64,000 bases of DNA from Saprospiraceae bacterium (GCA_019187225.1 JABAQQ010000027.1:7766-71765); one strand, 5' to 3'; shown: positions 1 to 9,630, numbered from the stretch's first letter. The notes: generated from the letters alone by a model not told the origin. Numbers and translations are program-made.

Positions 1-1850
1 TTGGAATGGCGAGCGCGACATGGTTGGGATTGGTGCTTTGGTTGTAGTCCGGCGTATGGCAGCCCGCGCAGGTATTGGGCGTGTTGTTGTAGTTGCCGTT
101 GATGTGGCAGGCAGCGCAATCATTGGCGATGGCGGCGTGCGCGCCATTTAACGGATAAATACCGTTGTGATCAAAAGTCGAGGGCACCCAGGCCGATTCC
201 GAGTGGCAAATTGCACAGTCCGTGGGGAATTGTTGCGCGGCGTGGTTGGGGTCGTTCGTTTGATTGTAATCTGACTGGTGGCAGCCCACACACGTATTGG
301 GCGTGTTGTTGTAGTTGCCGTTGTGGCAGGCAGCGCAATCATTGGCAATGGCGGCATGCGCGCCGTTCAACTGGTAATAGTTGTTGTGAATATCGAAAGT
401 GGCGGGTTCCCATCCGTTGGTGGTGTGGCAATCCGCGCAATCGGTTGGAATGGCGAGCGCGACATGGTTGGGATTGGTGCTTTGGTTGTAGTCCGGCGTA
501 TGGCAGCCCGCGCAGGTATTGGGCGTGTTGTTGTAGTTGCCGTTGATGTGGCAGGCAGCGCAATCATTGGCAATAGCCGCATGCGCGCCATTTAACGGAT
601 AAATACCGTTGTGATCAAAAGTCGAAGGCGCCCAGGCTGTTTCCGAGTGGCACGTGGCGCAGTCTGTGGGGAATTGAGCTGCCGCGTGGTTGGGGTTGTT
701 CGTTTGGTTGTAATCGTCAATATGGCAGCCCGCGCAGGTATTGGGCGTGTTGTTGTAGTTGCCGTTGATGTGGCAGGCAGCGCAATCATTGGCAATAGCC
801 GCATGCGCGCCATTTAACGGATAAATACTGTTGTGATCAAAAGTCGAAGGCGCCCAGGCTGTTTCCGAGTGGCACGTGGCGCAGTCTGTGGGGAATTGAG
901 CTGCCGCGTGGTTGGGGTTGTTCGTTTGGTTGTAATCGTCAATATGGCAGCCCGCGCAGGTATTGGGCGTGTTGTTGTAGTTGCCGTTGATGTGGCAGGC
1001 AGCGCAATCATTGGCGATGGCAGCGTGCGCGCCATTTAACGGATAAATACCGTTGTGATCAAAAGTCGAAGGCGCCCAGGCTGTTTCCGAGTGACAGGTG
1101 GCGCAGTCTGTGGGGAATTGAGCTGCCGCGTGGTTGGGGTTGTTCGTTTGGTTGTAATCTGACTGGTGACAGCCCGCGCAGGTGTTGGGCGTATTGATGT
1201 AATTACCGTTGTGGCAGGCGGCGCAATCATTGGCGATGGCGGCATGCGCGCCGTTCAACTGGTAATAGTTGTTGTGGATGTCGAAGGTGGCGGGTTCCCA
1301 TCCGTTGGTGGTGTGGCAATCTGCACAATCGGTCGGTATCGCGAGCGTCGCGTGATTGGGATTGGTGCTTTGGTTGTAGTCCGGCGTATGGCAACCCGCG
1401 CAGGTATTGGGCGTGTTGTTGTAATTGCCGTTGATATGGCAGGCGTTGCAGTCATTAGCGATGGCGGCATGAGCACCCGTCAGCGGGTAGACACTGTTGT
1501 GGTCGAAAGTCGAAGGTGCCCAAGCCGATTCCGAGTGACACGTGGCGCAGTCTGTGGGGAATTGAGCCGCCGCGTGGTTGGGGTTGTTCGTTTGGTTGTA
1601 ATCTGACTGGTGACAGCCCGCGCAGGTGTTGGGCGTATTAATGTAATTACCGTTGTGGCAGGCGGCGCAATCATTGGCGATGGCGGCATGCGCGCCGTTT
1701 AACTGGTAATAGTTGTTGTGGATGTCGAAGGTGGCGGGTTCCCAGCCGTTGGTGGTGTGGCAATCTGCACAATCGGTCGGTATCGCGAGCGTCGCGTGAT
1801 TGGGATTGGCGCTTTGGTTGTAGTCCGGCGTATGGCAACCCGCGCAATTT
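1..1850 (-). repeat. Tandem ~222-bp heme-unit array inside the giant cytochrome
   Basis: About eight consecutive units of 220-223 bp lie inside the cytochrome gene, with equivalent points near 147, 367, 590, 812, 1034, 1257, 1476 and 1699. Two flavours exist: one carries YPLNGAHAAIAND and an extra HING, the other NNYYQLNGAHAAIAND and HNGN. Each encodes three CxxCH motifs. The units beginning at 590 and 812 differ at only a few bases, and the stretch 1-147 nearly matches 440-590. This points to recent duplication or gene conversion. The array may continue past position 1. Confidence 0.92.
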
Positions 1851-3028
1851 GTCGGTGTGCCGGCATACCCCGTAGCATGGCAATCGAGGCAATCTGCCGC
1901 CAGGTGGGCTCCTGTCAGCGGGAAACCGGTATTGTTGTGGTCAAAAACATCGTCCCCATTGCCGGTCGGGTGGCAGGCAAGGCAAGCCGGACTGTGATAA
2001 GAGTATCCGTTCACGCCACCGTGCTCATTGTCCGTTTCGGGGTTGATATGACAGGTTGTGCAGGTAAACTCCGCATAATTCGCCGGATTAGCATGGCAAT
2101 CCTCACATTTATCCCATTCGCCTTTGTGAGCGCCGCTGTATATCGGAAAATACGCGGCATCGTGCTGGATGTAGGTGGCAGGCATCCAATCGGGGTCGGT
2201 CGTGTGGCATTCCGTACAGTTTTGAGAGAAATGAGCGAGCGAATGGTTGGGGCTCAAGGCGGTTTCATAATCGGTTTTGTGGCAGGAAATACAATCGGAA
2301 GGAGTATTTGAATAATTGCCCGTTGTATGGCACTGGGCACAATCCGCGATCTCGTGCCCTTTCGTCAGGGGAAAGAAGTCGTGATCTACTTTGTCAGTCG
2401 TCCAGTCAAACCGGCTCACATCGTGGCATTCCACGCAATTGGTAGAAAAGCCTGCCCCTTTGTGATCCGGGTTGGTGCTGGCCATATAATCGTTTGTATG
2501 ACAACTGATACAATCGTTCCCTATCCTGTCAAATCTCAACGCGGTTTCGGATTTGTGGCAATCCGCGCAGGTCGCGAGGGCGTGTGCCCCCACCAGCGGA
2601 AAACCGTTGTCCTGGTGCAATTCCGTGATATTGTCCACCAGCCAGTTTTCGGTGGTATGGCACCGGGCACAGTCTGTTCCAACCGTTTGGTTGTGTACGT
2701 CCGTGTGGCAGGAAATGCATTCGGGGTTTGCTTCCGCAAAAACCAGGGACTGATGACAATCACGGCAGTCCACACGTGTATGCTGCCCGGACAATGAGAA
2801 ATTGGTCTTATTGTGGTTAAAAGGCAGCGAATCCCATCCTATCTCCCAACCCGTTACCCTCGATATTTTGGGCCCTTCCGTAAATTTCCATGTTTCAAAA
2901 GGGATTTCCCACCCGTCAGACGTATGACAGGCAGCGCAGTTGACCTTGAAGTCAGCGCCGTGCGGGGACTGTGAAAAAATCTTGACCGCCAGTCCCAGAA
3001 AGAAAATGACCGATGGCAGTCTGTTCAT
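1..3028 (-). CDS. Giant multiheme cytochrome c, 3' end beyond window
   Basis: The reading frame starts at an ATG at 3028 and stays open for 1009 codons to the window edge, so the C-terminus is missing. A signal peptide (about residues 1-20, ending FSQS) is followed by about 39 CxxCH heme-attachment motifs by hand count, which implies a periplasmic or surface multiheme electron carrier. Residues 1 to about 390 closely match the 22-heme protein at 4741-6483, sharing the opening RLPSV...FLGLAV. From about residue 390 the protein turns into tandem 73-74-residue units, each with three CxxCH. No catalytic domain or T9SS tail is visible, but the tail lies outside the window. It is the last visible gene of the electron-transfer operon, 54 bp after the outer-membrane barrel gene. 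The heme count is an inference from motifs; the acceptor is unknown. Confidence 0.93.
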   Translation of the reverse strand, partial: MNRLPSVIFFLGLAVKIFSQSPHGADFKVNCAACHTSDGWEIPFETWKFTEGPKISRVTGWEIGWDSLPFNHNKTNFSLSGQHTRVDCRDCHQSLVFAEANPECISCHTDVHNQTVGTDCARCHTTENWLVDNITELHQDNGFPLVGAHALATCADCHKSETALRFDRIGNDCISCHTNDYMASTNPDHKGAGFSTNCVECHDVSRFDWTTDKVDHDFFPLTKGHEIADCAQCHTTGNYSNTPSDCISCHKTDYETALSPNHSLAHFSQNCTECHTTDPDWMPATYIQHDAAYFPIYSGAHKGEWDKCEDCHANPANYAEFTCTTCHINPETDNEHGGVNGYSYHSPACLACHPTGNGDDVFDHNNTGFPLTGAHLAADCLDCHATGYAGTPTNCAGCHTPDYNQSANPNHATLAIPTDCADCHTTNGWEPATFDIHNNYYQLNGAHAAIANDCAACHNGNYINTPNTCAGCHQSDYNQTNNPNHAAAQFPTDCATCHSESAWAPSTFDHNSVYPLTGAHAAIANDCNACHINGNYNNTPNTCAGCHTPDYNQSTNPNHATLAIPTDCADCHTTNGWEPATFDIHNNYYQLNGAHAAIANDCAACHNGNYINTPNTCAGCHQSDYNQTNNPNHAAAQFPTDCATCHSETAWAPSTFDHNGIYPLNGAHAAIANDCAACHINGNYNNTPNTCAGCHIDDYNQTNNPNHAAAQFPTDCATCHSETAWAPSTFDHNSIYPLNGAHAAIANDCAACHINGNYNNTPNTCAGCHIDDYNQTNNPNHAAAQFPTDCATCHSETAWAPSTFDHNGIYPLNGAHAAIANDCAACHINGNYNNTPNTCAGCHTPDYNQSTNPNHVALAIPTDCADCHTTNGWEPATFDIHNNYYQLNGAHAAIANDCAACHNGNYNNTPNTCVGCHQSDYNQTNDPNHAAQQFPTDCAICHSESAWVPSTFDHNGIYPLNGAHAAIANDCAACHINGNYNNTPNTCAGCHTPDYNQSTNPNHVALAIP

Positions 3029-3082
3029 GATATACTTTCAATTTTGCCTCGAAGATTAAAAATGCCGGTCATCAAAAAAGCA

Positions 3083-4705
3083 TCAAAACCGGTACATTAA
3101 CTTCGTGTTTATCAGCATATAATCGTTATGCTGGTTGTCGAATGTTTTTTCCACAAAGGCATAGAGGCTTACCGGTTTCAATACCTGCCAGGAAATGGCT
3201 CCTCCCACGATATTCTGCCTGGTAAAATAGCCATACACCGGATAGTAATAATTCACCCTGCGATAATACACCTCTCCATTCACCTTTCCTTTAAAGATAT
3301 CCTTCATCATCTTCACACCGAAAACCCTGCTGTTGATATAACTGGTCCGGAGATAATTGGCGGTCAGTGAAGCAGATGCTTTGATGACAGGTATGCGGTT
3401 GAAATTCAGATAACTGTTCACATTCCTGGAGTCGTTGGAGTTGTTTTTTTGAAACCGCCAGCTGGCATTGATGCCCCACATAATGAACCCCAGCGGGTGA
3501 AAATTAGCGCCGATCCGCAGTCCCTGTCGGGTTTCATTCTCTATGAGTTGATCAATATAATTCTTGTATGACTCATAGTATATGATGTTCCGCCGGTTGT
3601 CATAGGAAAGTGAAGCATTGAACTTCCTTGAAAACCTGTACCGCAGCGAAACGAACAGGTTCGTGAGGTCCAGTTTGTTTTTTGTTTCGTTGTTGATCTT
3701 TTCATACAGGTCCACTTCACAGGAACCGAATATGTTCAGGTTTTTCAGCAGTTCGTCGGTATGCTGGAAATATACGAATCTTCTGTCAACAGCGGATTTA
3801 TTTCGCTGTTCGATGATCCCAAGCGTGTTCTGCTGGTGTTTTTTGTTTTTACCCGAAACCTGCCCGACATATATTCCTGCCTGAACCAGATCGGTGTTGA
3901 TGCTGTAATCCCGTAAGTCGGGTCTCGAGCCGGCAAGAGCGCCGAACAGGAAACTTTTGCCAATGCCTTTTTCATACTGAATTCCGTCAATGGCGCCCAT
4001 ACTCGATATTTTAGGATTGATTCTTCTCCCTAATGTCAGGCTCGAGGTTTCGTTGAAATCATATTTTACTGAAAGCGAATAAATTTTCAGAGCGTCGTTG
4101 ACATTCGCTTTTACTACTTCCCACTCGTTCAATGTGTGCCGGAACGTAACGTAGATATCCGTTGAGATTTTTGAATTGTTCAGATAGTTGCCCTGCATGT
4201 TGAATGAATACCGCATGCGGGTATTTTCGCCCCGTTCCGAAAAATTGCTGTAAGTTGCTGCCGATAGACGGGTTCTGATTTTTTGTTTCGGTTTTTTTGT
4301 TTCACGGATACCATCTTCTTCTTTGGCTGCCTGTTCGGGGCTTTTATCGTGTTCAGGTGGTTTGGTTTCTATGGTTTCCTCTTTGATCATACTGTCTTCC
4401 TTTGCCGCTGCCCTGATCTTTTTTGCAAATATTTCAAACGAAACCCGGATGGTATCGGCAATCATCTTTGAGCAGACACAGGATGTGGAAGATTTATTGT
4501 TCACCGACAAAGCGGGCATCATCACTTCTCCTTTTTTCAGGAACAATGTATCGCCAATATTAATGCCTTTCGTGGAGGAGAACTTTACATATACATTTTG
4601 TGAAGAAACATAAGATACCGTTCCTTTTTCATATTCCACCTGGGCCTGCAGGTTTGCATAACCCAGCATGAAAAAAAGAGAAAGAATATAAAAAAGGTGT
4701 CTCAC
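3083..4705 (-). CDS. Outer-membrane beta-barrel protein of the cytochrome locus
   Basis: 540 residues. The start is a GTG, chosen because it gives a complete signal peptide (FYILSLFFMLGYANLQAQ). A short beta-rich N-terminal domain (about 24-110) is followed by a charged Lys/Glu/Pro linker (about 115-145). The rest is a long stretch of alternating hydrophobic and aromatic strands with many Tyr and Asn, ending in NTKLMYRF; a terminal Phe is typical of BAM-assembled barrels. No family is recognised by name. It sits between two paralogous multiheme cytochrome genes on the same strand (35 bp after one, 54 bp before the other). That suggests a porin sheath through which cytochromes pass electrons across the outer membrane, by analogy with MtrB or PioB. 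That role is an inference. Confidence 0.82.
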   Translation of the reverse strand: MRHLFYILSLFFMLGYANLQAQVEYEKGTVSYVSSQNVYVKFSSTKGINIGDTLFLKKGEVMMPALSVNNKSSTSCVCSKMIADTIRVSFEIFAKKIRAAAKEDSMIKEETIETKPPEHDKSPEQAAKEEDGIRETKKPKQKIRTRLSAATYSNFSERGENTRMRYSFNMQGNYLNNSKISTDIYVTFRHTLNEWEVVKANVNDALKIYSLSVKYDFNETSSLTLGRRINPKISSMGAIDGIQYEKGIGKSFLFGALAGSRPDLRDYSINTDLVQAGIYVGQVSGKNKKHQQNTLGIIEQRNKSAVDRRFVYFQHTDELLKNLNIFGSCEVDLYEKINNETKNKLDLTNLFVSLRYRFSRKFNASLSYDNRRNIIYYESYKNYIDQLIENETRQGLRIGANFHPLGFIMWGINASWRFQKNNSNDSRNVNSYLNFNRIPVIKASASLTANYLRTSYINSRVFGVKMMKDIFKGKVNGEVYYRRVNYYYPVYGYFTRQNIVGGAISWQVLKPVSLYAFVEKTFDNQHNDYMLINTKLMYRF

Positions 4706-4740
4706 GGATAAGATATTTGAATTTCAATGTTTAATGTTAC

Positions 4741-6483
4741 TCAATCTCCTTTCGGGTGGCAAGACAAGCAAGCCGGGCTTGAATAAGAATACCCCTGCAC
4801 TCCCTGGTGATCATTATTTGTTTCGGGGTTGGTATGACAAACAGTGCAACTGAACACCGAATAATCACCCGGATTGGTGTGGCAGTCGGAGCATTGATCC
4901 CATTCTTCTTTATGCTTGCCGCTGTATATAGGGAAATGTTGTCCATCGTGGTCAAAAGCAGCGGGTGTCCAGGCCGTTTCACTGTGACAGCTGGCACAAT
5001 TCGTTGGAAAATGCGCCGCAGCGTGATTGGGGTTGGTCGTTTGATTGTAATCATCTGTATGACAACCCGCGCAGGTGTTCGGTGTATTGTTGTAATTCCC
5101 GTTGTGGCAGGCGGCGCAATTGTTTGCAATGGCAGCATGTGCGCCGTTCAATTGGTAATAATTGTTGTGAATTGCAAATGTCGCGGGTTCCCACCCGGCG
5201 GTGGTGTGGCATCCCGAACAATCCGTCGGGATCGAGAGCGCAGCGTGGTTCGGGTTGGCGCTTTGATTGTAATCCGTCGTGTGGCAAGCCGCACAATTGG
5301 TCGGAGTACCGGCATAACCGTTGGCGTGGCAGTCGAGGCAATTGGCCGTCTGGTGCTTCCCTGTCAGCGGGAAATTGGTGTTGTTGTGGTTGAAAACATC
5401 GTCTTCATTTCCTGTCGGATGGCAGGCAAGGCATGCAGGGCTGTGGTAGGAATATCCGTTCACGCCACCGTGTTCGTTGTCCGTTTCCGGGTTTTTGTGG
5501 CAGGTGGTGCAGGTAAATTCGGCGTAATTCGACGGATTGGTATGACAATCGAGGCACTTATCCCATTCGCCTTTGTGTTCACCGCTGTATATCGGGAAAT
5601 ACGCAGCGTCGTGCTGGGGGTATTGGGCCGGCATCCAGTCAACGTCGGTGGTATGGCATTCTATGCAATTTTGCGAGAAGTTGGAAGCCGTATGGCTGGG
5701 ATTTACAGCCGTTTCGTAATCCGTTTTGTGGCAGGAGATACATTCGGGCGACAGGCCGGCATAAGTTCCGCTGGTATGGCACTTGGCGCAGTTGGCAATA
5801 TCGTGGCCCTTTGTCAGCGGGAAAAAATCGTGTTTTATAAAACTGGTAGTCCAGTCGAACTTGCTGAGATCATGGCAATCGGCACAATTGGTTGAGAAGC
5901 CGGCACTCGCATGGTTGGGAGTGGTTGTGGCTGCATAATCTTCCTTGTGACAATTGATACAATCGTTTCCGATCCTGTCAAACCTCAATGCGGTTTCGGA
6001 TTTATGACAGTCCGTGCAGGTCGCGAGGGCATGCGCTCCGAGAAGCGGAAAGCCGTTGTCGTGATGCAGTTCGGTGATGTTGTCTATCAGCCAATTTTCG
6101 GTATTATGACACCGTGAACAGTCAGTTCCGACGGTTTGGTTGTGCATATCGGTATGGCAGGAAATACATTCCGGGCTCGCGTCCGCAAAATCCAGGCTTG
6201 CATGGCACGACCTGCAATCCACCTGCATATGTTGTCCGTTCAGTTCGAAATTGGTGGCATTGTGGTTAAATCGCGCAGTATCCAGTCCTATTTGCCAGCC
6301 CGTTACCTTCGATAATTTGGGTTGTGGCGGCTTTATAAATTCCGATGTTTTATAAGTCATTTCCCACCCGTCGGACGTATGACAGGCGGCGCAGTTGACC
6401 TTAAAGTCAGCGCCGTGCGGGGACTGTGAAAAAATCCTGACCGCCAGTCCCAGGAATATCATTACTGATGGCAGTCTATACAT
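4741..6483 (-). CDS. Secreted 22-heme cytochrome c
   Basis: 580 residues starting at the ATG at 6483, with a signal peptide of about 20 residues ending RIFSQS. I count 22 CxxCH motifs spread evenly from residue 31 to the C-terminus (last motif ACLSCH), with many additional His-containing spacers such as NHA and FNHN that could act as distal ligands. It belongs to the class III / paired-CxxCH cytochrome type. It overlaps the end of the upstream 23-heme gene by 22 bp, which suggests translational coupling. It is paralogous to the giant cytochrome at 1-3028, with similar N-terminal halves and a single copy of the unit that is tandemly amplified there. Likely role: periplasmic or outer-membrane-associated electron carrier. 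Confidence 0.95.
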   Translation of the reverse strand: MYRLPSVMIFLGLAVRIFSQSPHGADFKVNCAACHTSDGWEMTYKTSEFIKPPQPKLSKVTGWQIGLDTARFNHNATNFELNGQHMQVDCRSCHASLDFADASPECISCHTDMHNQTVGTDCSRCHNTENWLIDNITELHHDNGFPLLGAHALATCTDCHKSETALRFDRIGNDCINCHKEDYAATTTPNHASAGFSTNCADCHDLSKFDWTTSFIKHDFFPLTKGHDIANCAKCHTSGTYAGLSPECISCHKTDYETAVNPSHTASNFSQNCIECHTTDVDWMPAQYPQHDAAYFPIYSGEHKGEWDKCLDCHTNPSNYAEFTCTTCHKNPETDNEHGGVNGYSYHSPACLACHPTGNEDDVFNHNNTNFPLTGKHQTANCLDCHANGYAGTPTNCAACHTTDYNQSANPNHAALSIPTDCSGCHTTAGWEPATFAIHNNYYQLNGAHAAIANNCAACHNGNYNNTPNTCAGCHTDDYNQTTNPNHAAAHFPTNCASCHSETAWTPAAFDHDGQHFPIYSGKHKEEWDQCSDCHTNPGDYSVFSCTVCHTNPETNNDHQGVQGYSYSSPACLSCHPKGD

Positions 6484-8294
6484 TGAAAACTTTTAAATTT
6501 ATACTGAACGACGAATTCGCCGTCTATTTCCGTTTTTTTATGACAAGCCTCGCAAGCCACCTTAGCGTGCTTCCCATCCAGTTTGAAAGCGGCTTTGTTG
6601 TGGTTGAATTTTGCGGCTTTCCAGTTTTCAAAACCGTGGCATTTCACACAATCTGTGGCGCCGTCTTTTTCAAACTGTTTGCCATGCACGTTTTTGTGAC
6701 ATTCCGTACAGGTGGCAGGCAGATTTGAAAATTTTTGTTTTTGCGCGAAGGGGATATTCTCGTCGCCTCTTCCGTGACAGGCGGCGCAAGCCTGCCTGGC
6801 ATGCGCTCCCGATAGTTTGAATTTGGTCTGGTTGTGGTCGAAACGGCTTTCCGCCCAGTTGTTGCTGACATGGCAGCGGTCGCACGATTGATTGGGATAG
6901 AATTTTTTATCAATGAATCCTTCGTGGATGTCTTTGTGGCAATCCGCGCATGCAATCCCGATGTCTTTGAATTTCCAGCGGGTGCTTTCCTTTTTATGGC
7001 AGGCATAACACGGTGTGGCGATGTGTGCGCCTTCCAAAGGGAATCTGGATATTTTGTGATCGGCGATGGTAAACGAACTGCCGGCAAAGCCCTTCACTGT
7101 GTGACATTTGGCGCAATCGGGGCCTATGCCATAGGGTGAAAATTCACCTTCGTGGTAATCCTTGTGGCACCCATTGCAGGCATAGTGGGGGAGAGGATCG
7201 GTGAAATTTCCGGACGTATGGCATTTCCTGCAATCCACTGACTGGTGCTTTCCCGCCAGTTCAAAACCTGTCTTATTGTGGTCGAAATTTTTCAAGGCGC
7301 CCGATACCTGGAAGGTTTTTTCGGTGTGGCAATCCGCACAATTTTGTCCGAATTTATTTTCATGGACATCCTTGTGACAGGCGGCGCAATTGTTGGTCTG
7401 CACGCCTAACCTGTCCTGAAAAATGGTGGTCGGCGTGGCAAGGAGGTTGTGGCATTTTTCACAATCCACCTGTTGATGCCTGCCTTTCAGTGGGAAAGGG
7501 GTTTGGCTGTGATTGAATTTTTTCAGTCCGCCCGGCGAAGCAAATGATTGCTCTACGTGGCACTCTTTGCAATTTGTCCCTAAGTTATGGTTGTGGGGGT
7601 CGTTGTGACAACTGTTGCAATTGCCGAAAGGCACTCCGGCAAACCGCTGGAACGGTTTGCCGTTTTTTGTTTCTTTTTTGTGGCATTCGATGCAGGTTAC
7701 CGACTTGTGTTGTCCCAAAAGGGCGAAGTCCGTTTTCCCGTGGTCAAAATTAGAAGCAGGCGCAAAAGCCGTCGTCGTATGGCACTTCGCGCAATCGTTC
7801 GACAGTGTTTTTTGGTGGACATCGGTGTGGCACGATGCACAATTTTGGCTGAGTCCCAGGTAGGTATCGCTCCTTTTTTTCAATTCCCCGTCGCTCACAA
7901 AATCTGGCTTATGGCATTGGCGGCAATCGATGGTCCTGTGTTTGCCAGTCAGTTCGTAACCGGTGGCGCTGTGGTTGAATTTGTTTTTATCAAAACGCAC
8001 AATATCGAAATCGCGGCCGTGGTGATCGCTGTGGCAGGCGGTACAATCCTTCCCTTTGGCCTCGCTGGATGCGTGGTAACCTTTCCCCCGGTCAACCCTG
8101 CTTTTTATTTCCTGGTGACAACTCAGACATTTATCATTCGACACCTTGTCGCCCAACACGTGACATTTCGTGCAATTGAACATTCCCTCCAGGTGCGCGT
8201 GTGCTTTGGTCAGTTCACCCGGCGACAATTGTGCGCCCGCCCTGAATGCAAGGCAGGTGAAGAAGAGGGCGATATATAGGTGTTGAAGCCTCAA
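6462..8294 (-). CDS. Secreted 23-heme cytochrome c
   Basis: 610 residues with 23 CxxCH motifs by count. The start is a TTG at 8294, only one base after the TAA of the upstream flavoprotein gene. It is preferred because the signal peptide (LYIALFFTCLAFRAGAQ) would be lost at the next in-frame ATG, about 37 codons in. Repeated segments of the form FNHxxTxFxLxGxH followed by CxxCH show an internal repeat of about 60-70 residues. Its repeats carry more Lys than those of the two downstream paralogues, so it may occupy a different position in the chain. The C-terminus ends right after the last heme motif (QCIDCHQ). The 22-bp overlap with the next gene and tight spacing with the previous one indicate a single operon. 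Confidence 0.94.
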   Translation of the reverse strand: MRLQHLYIALFFTCLAFRAGAQLSPGELTKAHAHLEGMFNCTKCHVLGDKVSNDKCLSCHQEIKSRVDRGKGYHASSEAKGKDCTACHSDHHGRDFDIVRFDKNKFNHSATGYELTGKHRTIDCRQCHKPDFVSDGELKKRSDTYLGLSQNCASCHTDVHQKTLSNDCAKCHTTTAFAPASNFDHGKTDFALLGQHKSVTCIECHKKETKNGKPFQRFAGVPFGNCNSCHNDPHNHNLGTNCKECHVEQSFASPGGLKKFNHSQTPFPLKGRHQQVDCEKCHNLLATPTTIFQDRLGVQTNNCAACHKDVHENKFGQNCADCHTEKTFQVSGALKNFDHNKTGFELAGKHQSVDCRKCHTSGNFTDPLPHYACNGCHKDYHEGEFSPYGIGPDCAKCHTVKGFAGSSFTIADHKISRFPLEGAHIATPCYACHKKESTRWKFKDIGIACADCHKDIHEGFIDKKFYPNQSCDRCHVSNNWAESRFDHNQTKFKLSGAHARQACAACHGRGDENIPFAQKQKFSNLPATCTECHKNVHGKQFEKDGATDCVKCHGFENWKAAKFNHNKAAFKLDGKHAKVACEACHKKTEIDGEFVVQYKFKSFQCIDCHQ

Positions 8295-8295
8295 A

Positions 8296-9621
8296 TTACC
8301 TGTATTTTTTCATGGTATAACCAAAGCGTTTGGTGATCTCCACCCCTGCTTTTTGCAAAAATTCCGTCGGCAACTCGCCTCCGGCAAAAATGTAGACCAA
8401 ATCGTTGTCCAAATCCCTTGCCCCTTCGCTTTCGACAGCCAAAACGATTTTTTCCGGCTCGATTTTCACCACGTTGGATTTGTACCGCACGTCGAGGATG
8501 CCCCTGCCGATCGCGTCGTTCAACTTCTCCCGGTTTTTCGGTTTCAGCCTGCTGAACGCTTCGCTTCGGTAGGAAAGCACCACTTTGTTTTGCTCCGCTA
8601 AGGAAAGCGCTGCCTCGATGGCCGAATCTCCGCCGCCTACGACGACCACGTTTTTGCCGTTGATGTTTTCCGGTTCCAGCAAACGGTAGGCTACTTTTTC
8701 CAATTGTTCGCCGGGGACGCCCAACTTGCGGGGGGTGCCGCGCCTGCCGATTGCCAGCAGCACTTTCTGGGCTGTGAACGATTCGCCTTTATTCGTCACT
8801 AAGTTGAAATAATCTCCCTGGTAGTGAATGCTTTCCACTTTCGTATTCTCCCGGATGGTGATATTGTTTTTCGACAATACCGAATGCCACAGGGAGAGTA
8901 GCTCCGTTTTGCTGGTATTGAAGAGTTTTACACTGCCGTGAAGGGGAAGGTGCATGGGCGAAGTCATCACGATTTTGGATCGCGGGAATGAGAACACCGT
9001 CCCGCCCAGGGTGTCCTGGTCCAGAGTCAGGAAATTCAATCCGTATTTTTTTGCCATCAGGGAGGCCGAAATGCCGGCAGGTCCTGCTCCGACGATGATC
9101 AGATCGTAAACGGAAGCGTCTTTTCTAAAGCCTTTTCTGACCATGTTTTCCACCGCGCTCTGCCCTTGTTCCACGCTGTTCTTGATCAGGCCCATCCCGC
9201 CCAATTCGCCGGCGATGTAGATGCCCGGCACATTGGTTTCGTAATCCTGGCTGACGTGCGGCAGATCAACTCCTCTTTTTTCAGTGCCAATAACGAGGGA
9301 AATGGCTTCGACCGGGCAATTGTGAAAGCATGCTCCGTGTCCGACGCAATTGGAAGCATTGACTAAGGTTGCCCTACCGTTCACGATGCCCAAAATATCC
9401 TTTTCAGGGCAGACAGCAACACAGGCGCCGCTCTTGATACAGGTATTCAAATCGATAACCGGGTGTAATGACACCGGCTCGTGCAGTCCTTCCTGTTTTG
9501 CCTTCTCAATTTTCGCTTCCGTTACCTTCGATGCAATTTTTAATTTCCGGAGGTAAAAAAAAACGATAGCGGCGCAAAACAGAAGAACGATGGAATAGAT
9601 TAAAATCTGTTCTGAAAACAT
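8296..9621 (-). CDS. Membrane-anchored Fe-S / FAD pyridine-nucleotide-type oxidoreductase
   Basis: 441 residues. One N-terminal membrane helix (about 7-24) is followed by a ferredoxin-like region with two motifs, CIKSGACVAVCP at 61 and CVGHGACFHNCP at 92. A thioredoxin-reductase-like two-dinucleotide-binding flavoprotein domain follows (GAGPAG at 178; second GGGDSA near 335). No CxxC redox disulfide is seen in the flavoprotein part. In both ferredoxin motifs the usual second Cys is replaced, by Ser64 and His95. Likely role: cytoplasmic-face electron transfer from NAD(P)H or another donor into the membrane cytochrome encoded 9 bp upstream, feeding the multiheme chain encoded downstream. The direction of flow is an inference. 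Confidence 0.88.
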   Translation of the reverse strand: MFSEQILIYSIVLLFCAAIVFFYLRKLKIASKVTEAKIEKAKQEGLHEPVSLHPVIDLNTCIKSGACVAVCPEKDILGIVNGRATLVNASNCVGHGACFHNCPVEAISLVIGTEKRGVDLPHVSQDYETNVPGIYIAGELGGMGLIKNSVEQGQSAVENMVRKGFRKDASVYDLIIVGAGPAGISASLMAKKYGLNFLTLDQDTLGGTVFSFPRSKIVMTSPMHLPLHGSVKLFNTSKTELLSLWHSVLSKNNITIRENTKVESIHYQGDYFNLVTNKGESFTAQKVLLAIGRRGTPRKLGVPGEQLEKVAYRLLEPENINGKNVVVVGGGDSAIEAALSLAEQNKVVLSYRSEAFSRLKPKNREKLNDAIGRGILDVRYKSNVVKIEPEKIVLAVESEGARDLDNDLVYIFAGGELPTEFLQKAGVEITKRFGYTMKKYR

Positions 9622-9630
9622 TTGCTGAGA

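Noticed and set aside
1718-5895. Long plus-strand open frames across the cytochrome genes (for example 1718-2311, 2327-2797, 4807-5895)
   Set aside because: They are antisense to heme-motif frames that run through the whole region with signal peptides. Their Val/Ala/Gly/Arg-rich repeats are the complement of CxxCH-coding DNA.
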